DNA of 64,000 bases from Streptomyces flavofungini (lineage in GTDB: Bacteria; Actinomycetota; Actinomycetes; Streptomycetales; Streptomycetaceae): assembly GCF_030388665.1 (NCBI RefSeq), contig NZ_CP128846.1, forward strand, positions 124,001 through 188,000, written 5' to 3'. Of this stretch, positions 10,298 through 17,168 are shown one piece after another. The notes beneath the pieces were generated by a model, which saw only the letters and a program-made list of their open reading frames with translations, did not search any database and was not told where the DNA came from. The position numbers and the translations under genes were made by a program. Numbering within the stretch: position 1 is the stretch's first letter; every line of letters starts with the position of its first letter.

Positions 10298-11572
10298 TCA
10301 GCGGATGGCGTGGAACTCCCGTGCCACCTGCGGCAGGGCCTGCACGACCGTCGTGCTGTGACTGTCGGCCTTGTCGACCTCGGTGAGCTCGTGTGCGGCA
10401 CCGTTGGCGGCCAGTTGGCGCGCGCAGTGCTCGGAGTTCGTGAAGGGGACGTCCTTGTCGGCCTTGGAGTGGAAGAGGTGGACGGGGACCTGCGGGCGCC
10501 AGTCGCAGGTGCTGTCCAGGACCCGCAGCTTGCGCCGGAGTTCACCGGTGGGGTTGCGGATCTTGTCGAGGAAGTTGGCGGTGAACAGTTCCTTCGACGT
10601 CTTCGGCAGCGCGGCCGCGATCTCGGCCCCGGTGTGGTTGCCGTCGAAGAGCTTCTCCACCGTCTTGTCGTACGGGGCGCGGAAGGCGTCCTTCGGCGTG
10701 GCGTAGAGGCCGTACATGCGGTTCCACGCGGTCGCGAAGTAGGCGAGGTAGAGCGAGGAGCGCTCGATCCCGTCGTTCGCCGCCGCGGCCTCGAAGCCGG
10801 TCAGGTCGAAGGGCCCCGCGATCGGCGCGAGCGCGCCGAGGCGGAAGTACGGGTCGCTGCCCTGCTGCAGGGCCCGGCCCAGCATCATCGTGGCGGGCCC
10901 GCCCTGGGAGAAGCCGCTGATGAGGACACGCCGGTCCAGGTCGCGGCCGTCGCGTCGGACGAAGGCGCGCGCCGCCCGCAGCCCGTCGATCGGCGCGGTG
11001 ACGGTCGCCCTGGGGTGCCCGTAGGGGTGGGATCCGGGCCCCTCCCCCAGGCCGAGGTAGTCCGGGGCCGACACCGCGAGGCCGGTCGAGGCGAACAGCA
11101 GCGCCGTGTCCCGGTCCGTCGACTCGTCGTTGACCGAGGCCACCTCCCCGCGGAACACCTCGGTGCCGTGCAGCCAGGACACGACGCGCAGCGCACGGTC
11201 GCCGTTCCTCGGCACCGCGACCAGCTCGCTGGCCGTGGTGGCACGGCCCCGGGTGTCGACCGTGCGGTACACGATCCGGTACGCCCGCACTCCGTGACGC
11301 ACCTGCTTCGCGTCGATCCCGGCCTTCTCCATACGGGCCGCGACCTCCTCGGCGTTCAGGTCCACGACGGGCGTCACAGAGACCACCGAGCCGCGCGCGG
11401 CGGTCTGCTGCGGGTGGGCAGCACGGGGGGTGGGCGCGGAGGCGCGCTGATCGGTGGATGAGGAGGCCTGCCGACCGTCCGCGTAGCCGGTGCCTGCCAA
11501 AACGGTCGCGGCGCACACCAGGGCGAGCACGCCGGACGTAGAAACTCTTGCACTTGAGCGTGTGAAGGGCAT
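10298..11572 (-). CDS. secreted alpha/beta-hydrolase of the secretory lipase type
   Basis: The 424-residue protein opens with a signal peptide (MPFTRSSARVSTSGVLALVC, Ala-rich cleavage region) and carries a lipase/peptidase alpha/beta-hydrolase core: VVSWLHGTEVFRGE (oxyanion strand), SAPDYLGLGEGPGSHPYGHP, the nucleophile elbow LISGFSQGGPATMM, an Asp region FHSKADKDVPF and a final His in KADSHSTTVVQ. This pattern matches bacterial relatives of fungal secretory (LIP) lipases. An ester substrate outside the cell is inferred. ATG 11572 is placed directly before the signal peptide; an upstream in-frame extension lacks support. Confidence 0.75.
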   Translation of the reverse strand: MPFTRSSARVSTSGVLALVCAATVLAGTGYADGRQASSSTDQRASAPTPRAAHPQQTAARGSVVSVTPVVDLNAEEVAARMEKAGIDAKQVRHGVRAYRIVYRTVDTRGRATTASELVAVPRNGDRALRVVSWLHGTEVFRGEVASVNDESTDRDTALLFASTGLAVSAPDYLGLGEGPGSHPYGHPRATVTAPIDGLRAARAFVRRDGRDLDRRVLISGFSQGGPATMMLGRALQQGSDPYFRLGALAPIAGPFDLTGFEAAAANDGIERSSLYLAYFATAWNRMYGLYATPKDAFRAPYDKTVEKLFDGNHTGAEIAAALPKTSKELFTANFLDKIRNPTGELRRKLRVLDSTCDWRPQVPVHLFHSKADKDVPFTNSEHCARQLAANGAAHELTEVDKADSHSTTVVQALPQVAREFHAIR

Positions 11573-11868
11573 GACGGGAACTCTGCCGCCCCGGCACCCC
11601 GGGCACATTGAGGTGATCCACCGCATCGGCGAGGGGGTTTGCCCGTGCGAGGCGAGGGGGTGCGCCGGTGCGGCGTACGGGGGTTGGCCCCAGGTGTGCC
11701 GCTGAGCTGCTGGGTCACCTTGAGGTTCCCCAGTCACCGAAAAGTGCGTTCTTCCAGCTCAGCGTCCAATCTCCTAGCGTTCCCGAGTAACCGAAGGAAA
11801 CCGACAGTGCTCCGGTCCGGGCGGCGGCACGCGGCCTCCCGGGTGCACATGGCAAGGAGGCGGACAGC

Positions 11869-12276
11869 ATGGCCATCACTCTGGTCAACCCCAGTGGACT
11901 GCCCGAGATCGACGCGTACCGACAGGTGTCCATCGCGACCGGGTCGAAGCTCGTGTTCATCGCCGGGCAGGTCTCCTGGGACGCCGACGGCGTCACCGTC
12001 GGCGCGGACGACCTCGCCGCCCAGGTCGAGCAGTGCTACCTCAACGTCGCCACGGCGCTGGCCGAGGTCGGCGCCTCCTTCGCCGATGTGGCGAAGCTGA
12101 CCGTGTACGTCGTCGCGTGGAGCCCCGACAGGATGCCGCAGCTCCTGGAGGGGATGTCCCGGGCGGCCGCGAAGCTGGGGAGCACGCCCGTGCCGCCCGC
12201 CACGCTGCTCGGCGTCGCGGCACTGGACGTGCCCGAGCACCTGGTCGAGATCGAAGCCACCGCGGTCGTGGACTGA
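11869..12276 (+). CDS. ridA: RidA-family enamine/imine deaminase
   Basis: The 135-residue single-domain protein MAITLVNPSGLPEIDAYRQV, FIAGQVSWDADG, LTVYVVAWSPDRMPQ and PVPPATLLGVAALDVPEHLVEIEATAVV follows the YjgF/YER057c/UK114 fold. Members hydrolyse reactive enamines made by PLP enzymes; this one has the trimer-interface VEIEA end. AAGGAGG eight bases ahead of ATG 11869 fixes the start. It is divergent from the lipase gene. The RidA subgroup is not determined, since the usual Arg in the active-site IEIEAIA context is replaced here. Confidence 0.8.
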   Translation: MAITLVNPSGLPEIDAYRQVSIATGSKLVFIAGQVSWDADGVTVGADDLAAQVEQCYLNVATALAEVGASFADVAKLTVYVVAWSPDRMPQLLEGMSRAAAKLGSTPVPPATLLGVAALDVPEHLVEIEATAVVD

Positions 12277-12300
12277 GGTCGGCTCAGGTGCGGGTACGTC

Positions 12301-12440
12301 AGTGAGTCCGCTTTAGGCGCGGGCGCGTTGGTAGTCCGCCTCAGGCGCTGGCGCGTCGCTGAGTCCGTCTCAGGGCGCGTCACTGAGTCCGCCTCTCAGG
12401 CGGGCCCGATGGGTCCCCCTCGGGTGAGTCCGTCTCAGGC
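12301..12440. repeat. degenerate tandem repeat at the 3' end of the beta-propeller gene
   Basis: The core AGTCCGYCTCAGG recurs at 12304, 12332, 12361, 12385 and 12426 with 24-41 bp periods in the gap between ridA and the next gene. The last copy contains that gene's stop codon on the minus strand, so the array looks like repeated duplication of a gene end. Confidence 0.6.
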
Positions 12441-13562
12441 TTCGAAGCGTTCCGTGTACGCCTCGGTCGGCGGGGCCGGGACGGGCCTGGTCATCCCCGC
12501 CGACCAGTAGCCCGAGGTGCCGGGGATGGGGACGACATCGTTCAGGTAGGGCGCCGAGGCCGGTCCGGCGGGGCCGCGCACGACGGTCCAGGTGTCGCCG
12601 TCCCTGCGCAGGTAGGTGGTGCGGCTCTGGTCCTGGTAGTTCCAGCCCGAGATCCACGTGGCGCGGCCCTGCGCGTCGGCGGCGATGCCGGACAACGCGC
12701 CGACGGTGAAGCCCGGTTGCACACGGGTCCAGGCCGTGCCGTCCCAGTGGCTCAGGGCCGGATTGCCGGGGCGCCCGGGCGGGCCGCCCACGCCCGCGTC
12801 GGTGCCCACCGCCCAGACGTCGTCCGGGGCCGCCGGGTGCAGATCGCTGACACCGAGCCGGGCACCCGTGATCGGGGGCAGCACCGTCCACGCCCCGTTC
12901 CAGCGGGCCACCAGCCCCGCCCAGCCGCCGCCGGACGTCTGGTCGCCGCTCACCCACACCTCTCCCGACGCGGCGATGACGACCCGGTACAGGTTCGCGC
13001 CCGTGACCGGCAGCGGGTCGAGCCACCGCCACTGCCGCCCGTCCCCGTGCAGCAGGCGGGCCGCGCCGCCCCGGGTGCCGCAGATCCACACCTGCCGGTC
13101 GGCACCGACGGCGACCCCGTCCAGGCGGACGCCCGACTCGCCCTGCCCGGGGAACGTGGCCGCGCGCCAGGTGGTCCCGTCCCACCGCAGCAGCGGGCTC
13201 GCCGTCCCCGTGGGCACGCCGACGCTCCACGCCGATGTGGCACACGTACCGGAGACGTCGCTCAACCGACTGTGCTCCAGGTGCGACAGGTCGGTCTTCG
13301 TCCAGGCACTGCCGTTCCACACCATGGCGAGGGCACGGCCGCGCGACGGTCCGGCCAGGTTCTCCTCGCCGACGGACCAGGCCAGTTGGGCACTGGCGGC
13401 GGCGATGCGGCGCAGTTGGGCGGCGGGGGTGCTGCCGGGTGCCGGTACCGGTTGCCAGCCCGGCGCGCGGGCGGCCGAGGCGGCGGCCCGCGCCGGGCCC
13501 GAGCCCAGTGCGACCCCCGAGAGCACCCCGGTCATCCCTGCCACAAATCGCCTACGTCTCAC
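12435..13562 (-). CDS. exported beta-propeller-like protein, probable Tat substrate
   Basis: The 375-residue protein starts VRRRRFVAGMTGVLSGVALG followed by an Ala-rich cleavage site, matching a twin-arginine signal. The mature part has repeated tryptophan-rich blades such as LLRWDGTTWRAATF, LVARWNGAWTVLPP, LSHWDGTAWTRVQP and YLRRDGDTWTVVRG, interleaved with DVWAVGTD-type strands. This is the pattern of galactose-oxidase-like or sialidase-like propellers seen in Streptomyces secreted proteins of unknown function. GTG 13562 follows GGAGGGG with good spacing and is well supported over the longer open frame. Confidence 0.65.
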   Translation of the reverse strand: MRRRRFVAGMTGVLSGVALGSGPARAAASAARAPGWQPVPAPGSTPAAQLRRIAAASAQLAWSVGEENLAGPSRGRALAMVWNGSAWTKTDLSHLEHSRLSDVSGTCATSAWSVGVPTGTASPLLRWDGTTWRAATFPGQGESGVRLDGVAVGADRQVWICGTRGGAARLLHGDGRQWRWLDPLPVTGANLYRVVIAASGEVWVSGDQTSGGGWAGLVARWNGAWTVLPPITGARLGVSDLHPAAPDDVWAVGTDAGVGGPPGRPGNPALSHWDGTAWTRVQPGFTVGALSGIAADAQGRATWISGWNYQDQSRTTYLRRDGDTWTVVRGPAGPASAPYLNDVVPIPGTSGYWSAGMTRPVPAPPTEAYTERFEA

Positions 13563-13636
13563 GGTTGAACCCCTCCCCGAGTCCGGCCACGCGCACAGGA
13601 GGGACCACCGTCGGCGAGCACGGCGCGAACCACTAG

Positions 13637-14155
13637 CTACGCGTGTGACAAATCCGGCGCGGGCGCGCCGCGCGTCGCGAGACACAGCAACACCGTCCCG
13701 GCGCCGGTCCCGACGAGCAGGCAGGGGCCGACCGTCCACCAGCCGTCGGCCGCGGTGACGGCGAGGCCGACCAGGGGCGGGGCGGCCAGCGCGCCGATGC
13801 TGCCGAGCTGGGCGACCAGGCCGTTCGCGGCGTCCATGTCGGAGGTGGCGCGCACGGCGAGGGGGATGGCCGCGAAGACCGACGCCACCACCAGTGCGTC
13901 GCTGAGCGCGACCACCAGGGCGCTGCTCACCGAACCCCAGGTGCCGCCCACCCCGCCGAAGGCGGCGAGCGCTCCGGCCGGCATGAGGAGCGCGACCAGG
14001 AACAGGTGCTTCACGTCCTTGCCCCGGCGCAGCAGGGCGCTCGCCAGGAAGCCACCGGCGACGCCGACGAACGACACGATGCCGGTGAGCGTCCCCGCGG
14101 TCTCGGTGGGGACGTCGAACTCCTCGTGCAGGTACGTGGGGTAGAGGGTGACACC
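13637..14155 (-). pseudogene. C-terminal half of an MFS transporter
   Basis: From about 14155 the minus frame reads VTLYPTYLHEEFDVPTETAG, TGIVSFVGVAGGFLASALLRR, NGLVAQLGSIGALAAPPLVG and six hydrophobic helices, i.e. the second half of a major-facilitator permease. Upstream of 14155 the frame turns into the antisense of a PfkB kinase remnant, so helices 1-6 and the start are missing. The gene end is intact. Confidence 0.7.
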
Positions 14156-14179
14156 CGCGTCGCCCGCGCCCGAGCGGTC

Positions 14180-14680
14180 ATCGCCGAGGGCGGCGACGAG
14201 GAGCTCCTGTCCTGGACGTCCCTGCGGGCCCGACGGCACGGCGCGCTCATGTGCTGCATGCCGACCCGCCAGGCCGCCCTCGGCCCGCGCGCCCGTCTCC
14301 TTCCGCTGTACGACGTGCTGCTCCTGAACGCGTGCGAGGCCCGGAACCTCCTGTGCCGGGCCGGGACGCCCGCCGAGCAGGCCGCGCGGCTGCGTCAACT
14401 GGGCCCCCGCGTGGTCGTGGTCACCGCGGGCGCGGCCGGGGCCGCCATGGCCTGCGCGCCGTACGACGAAGTCCTGTTCCTGCCCGCCGAGCACGGCGCG
14501 TGCGCGGACGACACAGGCGCGGGCGACGCGCTCGCATCCGCCTTCGTGCTCGGCCTCAGCACCGGCGCGAGCCCCCGGGCCGCCCTCGCCCAGGGGCTGC
14601 GGGCGGCCCGGGTCACCATCGGGTGCCGCCGGAGCACCTGCCGCGCCCTGTCGACGGCCCGGGCGCTCAAGGCGCGCTGA
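14180..14680 (+). pseudogene. C-terminal half of a PfkB-family sugar/nucleoside kinase
   Basis: The plus frame reads LLPLYDVLLLNACEARNLL, VVVVTAGAAGAAMA and the PfkB signature DDTGAGDALASAFVLGLS with the catalytic Asp in GAGD. The N-terminal substrate-binding half is missing, and upstream codons read the antisense of the MFS relic. The stop at 14678-14680 overlaps the end of the convergent NUDIX gene by 14 bp. Confidence 0.7.
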
Positions 14681-15173
14681 ACCGCTTGGTGGAGCCCACC
14701 CGGTGGGCGCGCATCGTGATGCCGTCCTCGGCGAGCCCCCGCGCGATGGTGTCGTCGTCGTACGCGGCGACACCGGCGTCGGTGAGGATCTGGTAGTCGG
14801 TGGAGTGCATGGCGATGTCGCCGAGGCGCGCCTGCCTGATCTCCCCGACGTTGTGGCCCTCGTAGCCCGCGGGCAGTTCGTACGCCCGGTCGGCGAGGCA
14901 GGCGAACATCAGCAGGTGGTAGTCGCCCTCCGCCCATTTGCCGGTGAACTCGTAGACGGCGAACAGGGAGCAGGACTCCACCGCGATGCCGGTCTCCTCA
15001 CGGGCCTCCCGCAGCGCGGCGGACTCGGCGGCCTCCCCGCGCTCGATGCCGCCGCCGGGCAGCAGCCAGCTGCCGGCGTACGGGCCCTTCAGCTGGTGGA
15101 TGAACGTCACGGTCCCCCCGGGACCGGGAACCACCAGCAGCGCTGCGGGCAGTGCCTCTGCGAATCGGCTCAT
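14667..15173 (-). CDS. NUDIX hydrolase
   Basis: The 168-residue protein begins MSRFAEALPAALLVVPGPGG and has a complete Nudix box (GGGIERGEAAES followed by ALREAREETGIAVE), matching G-x5-E-x7-R-E-x2-E-E-x-G. It should hydrolyse a nucleoside-diphosphate-linked substrate with Mg2+; the substrate is unknown. ATG 15173 gives a domain of normal length. It is the only apparently intact gene in a 2.6-kb block of relics. Confidence 0.8.
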   Translation of the reverse strand: MSRFAEALPAALLVVPGPGGTVTFIHQLKGPYAGSWLLPGGGIERGEAAESAALREAREETGIAVESCSLFAVYEFTGKWAEGDYHLLMFACLADRAYELPAGYEGHNVGEIRQARLGDIAMHSTDYQILTDAGVAAYDDDTIARGLAEDGITMRAHRVGSTKRFSAP

Positions 15174-15213
15174 CGTGCTCCGCGTCCTCGTTCCGTCGTC
15201 GTCGAGCGCTCGC

Positions 15214-15303
15214 ATCAGTACGCGATGACCGGTCAGCACTCGGTGGTCGGTCAGTACTCGATGATCAGTCAGTACTCGGTGTTCGGTCAGTACTCGGTCG
15301 GTC
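15214..15303. repeat. 18-bp tandem repeat, five copies
   Basis: Five successive units of 18 bp start at 15214, 15232, 15250, 15268 and 15286, with consensus GTCAGTACTCGGTGNTCG. On the minus strand each unit contains GAGTACTGA, the last codons and stop of the truncated gene next to it, so the array is a tandem duplication of that gene end. Divergence between units is 1-4 bases. Confidence 0.8.
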
Positions 15304-15715
15304 GGCCCTCGGGCGGGATGACCAGGGCAGGCCCATACGTTCCCGCCCTGCCCTTGCGGTAGTAGGGCTCGGTGCGCGTGGTGAAACCATAGGTCGCGAG
15401 GGTCTGGCCGGGTTCGACAGGTCCGGGCCGCAGACGATCACCTTCGAGCGGACGTCGAAGGCCATCGCCTCCCGCACGAGGTCCGCGCTCGGTTCGTCGC
15501 ACTCGATGTACGCGACGAACTCGCCCCGGGCCCGCAGGGAGCAGCGGACGGACCTGATCGGGTGGCCCGCTCCGCGCAGGTGCGCGTACATCAGGTACTC
15601 GTTCTGGAAGCTCATCAGGGTGAGCCCCGACTCGGCGCCCGCCACGATCGTCGGCATCGGCGCCCCCGGAGTGGCCGAGACGGCGGTCACCGTGAGGACG
15701 TTGCTGCGGCGGGCC
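15287..15715 (-). pseudogene. C-terminal fragment of an unrecognised protein, frameshifted
   Basis: After the folE remnant the frame continues SNVLTVTAVSATPGAPMPTI, SFQNEYLMYAHLRGAGHPIR and FVAYIECDEPSADLVREAM. Near 15415 it must shift frame to read LATYGFTTRTEPYYRKGRAG and VIPPEGRPTEY, then stop. The two parts look like one protein tail of about 140 residues with conserved-looking character, but I do not recognise the family. Its link to queuosine/preQ0 genes is only positional. Confidence 0.4.
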
Positions 15716-15912
15716 TCGTGCTCGGTGAACTCGCGCCACCAGCGCGCGAACCGCCCGGGGGTGTCGCGCAGTCCGTCGCGCTGCGGGTCCTCCCCGATCT
15801 CCACGAGCAGCCGCCGGGCGATGTCCTCCCATGGATCCGCCCTCTCCAACACCTCCGCGCCCGCCAGCGCATCCGCGCCCTGCGCCACGCCCTTCGCCAG
15901 TACCTCGATACT
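15716..15912 (-). pseudogene. folE: N-terminal fragment of GTP cyclohydrolase I
   Basis: DPWEDIARRLLVEIGEDPQR and DGLRDTPGRFARWWREFTEH are the N-terminal helices of FolE, which makes 7,8-dihydroneopterin triphosphate from GTP. The zinc- and GTP-binding core (CEHH-type motif) is missing: the frame passes straight into an unrelated protein tail. A deletion also joins its start to the queE relic. Confidence 0.65.
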
Positions 15913-16208
15913 GCTGGCTGAGGGGTTCACCGCCGGACACGACGATCAGCCCGACGCCGAATCCCAGCAGCCGCTCCGTCACGTCGCCGGTGGTGAGCGT
16001 GTGCAGCTCCTCGGCCGCCCGGTAGGCGACCCCCGTGGCCGACTCGCCCTTCCAGTCCCAGGTGTACGGCGTGTCGCACCACCGGCACGTCAGATTGCAG
16101 CCGCCGAGCCCGAGGAACGCGCACGACCGTCCCGTGGAAGGACCCTCGCCCTGGACAGCGCTAGGTGGGTCCGAAGATCTCGTTGACCACGAGGTTCGGA
16201 ACCGGCAT
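15913..16208 (-). pseudogene. queE: N-terminal fragment of 7-carboxy-7-deazaguanine synthase
   Basis: ATG 16208, after GGAGGTGA, reads MPVPNLVVNEIFGPT then hits TAG. One frame over, the sequence continues VQGEGPSTGRSCAFLGLGGC and NLTCRWCDTPYTWDWKGESA, the QueE radical SAM cluster CxxxCxxC, up to IVVSGGEPLSQQ. A 7-base insertion (TAGCGCT) after the Thr codon explains the shift. The C-terminal half is deleted at the junction with folE. QueE makes the 7-deazaguanine ring from 6-carboxytetrahydropterin. Confidence 0.75.
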
Positions 16209-16451
16209 GGGCATCACCTCCCTCCCGCCCGCGCGGGGCGCGTCGCATCGGACACCAAACGCCCGGACCGCTCCGCCGTGCCCGGCGGAGCGTTGGACGG
16301 TCAGTCGCCCGCATGGCCCGTGCGCGCCGTCGGCACGGGAGGGCATTGCGCGCACGGACGGCGCGAGCCGAGGGGCGGTGAACGGCGCGAGCGGCGCACA
16401 GTGCTTCCCGCGGCCCCCTCCCGCGCACCCCGCTGTGTGGGGCGGCCGGGC

Positions 16452-17168
16452 TCAGCGGGGCCCGGGGGGCGCGTGCCGCAGGTAGGCGAGGACCGCGCTG
16501 ACCCTGCGGTGCAGTTGCGGTATCTCGGCGAGGCCGAGCTTGGCGAAGGTGGAGTTCACGTGCTTCTCGATGGTCGACTCGGACAGGCGCAGGGAGTCGG
16601 CGATCGCGCGGTTGGTCTTGCCCTCCGCCATGTGCCGCAGGACGTCGAGTTCCCTCGGGGTGAGGCGGGACAGGGGCGCGTCGGCGCCGCGGGCGTGGCT
16701 GCCCATGAGCACCTCGACGATGCGCGGGTCGACGACGGAGCGTCCTGCGGCGACCTCGTGCAGGGCGCGCAGGAGTTCGTCGACCTCGCCGATGCGCTCC
16801 TTCAGGAGGTAGGCGAGGCCGTCGGTGCCGCGCCGGAACAGGTCGAAGGCGTAGTTCTCGTTGGCGTGCTGGGAGAGCACGACGACGCCGATGCCGGGGT
16901 GGGTCTCGCGGATGGCGTGCGCGGCCGTGATGCCCTCGGTGTGGTGGCCGGGCGGCATGCGGATGTCGGCGACGACGACGTCGGGGCGCAGGCGTGCGAC
17001 GGCTTCGAGGAGATCGGCGGCCGTGCCGACGGCGGCGAGGACGTCGGCCTCGCCGGTGTCCTCGAGGAGGCGGCGGGTGCCCTCGCGGACCAGGTAGTGG
17101 TCCTCGGCGATGACGACGCGCAGCGGTGCGGTGCTCGGGGGTCCTGGCGCGGGCCTGGGGTCAGGCAC
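16452..17168 (-). CDS. NarL/FixJ-type response regulator
   Basis: The 238-residue regulator has an N-terminal receiver (VVIAEDHYLVREGTRRLLED, phospho-Asp in VVVADIRMPPGHHTEG, Lys in LAYLLKERIGEVDEL) and a C-terminal LuxR-type HTH (LTPRELDVLRHMAEGKTNRA, LSESTIEKHVNSTFAKLGL). It overlaps the 3' end of the sensor kinase gene by 8 bp, so the two are translationally coupled and form a cognate pair. Target genes are unknown; the nearest divergent gene is the radical SAM enzyme of the lanthipeptide locus. Confidence 0.9.
   Translation of the reverse strand: MPDPRPAPGPPSTAPLRVVIAEDHYLVREGTRRLLEDTGEADVLAAVGTAADLLEAVARLRPDVVVADIRMPPGHHTEGITAAHAIRETHPGIGVVVLSQHANENYAFDLFRRGTDGLAYLLKERIGEVDELLRALHEVAAGRSVVDPRIVEVLMGSHARGADAPLSRLTPRELDVLRHMAEGKTNRAIADSLRLSESTIEKHVNSTFAKLGLAEIPQLHRRVSAVLAYLRHAPPGPR

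Noticed and set aside
15214..15303. CRISPR array
   Set aside because: Units are 18 bp, contiguous and without spacers, and no cas genes are present.
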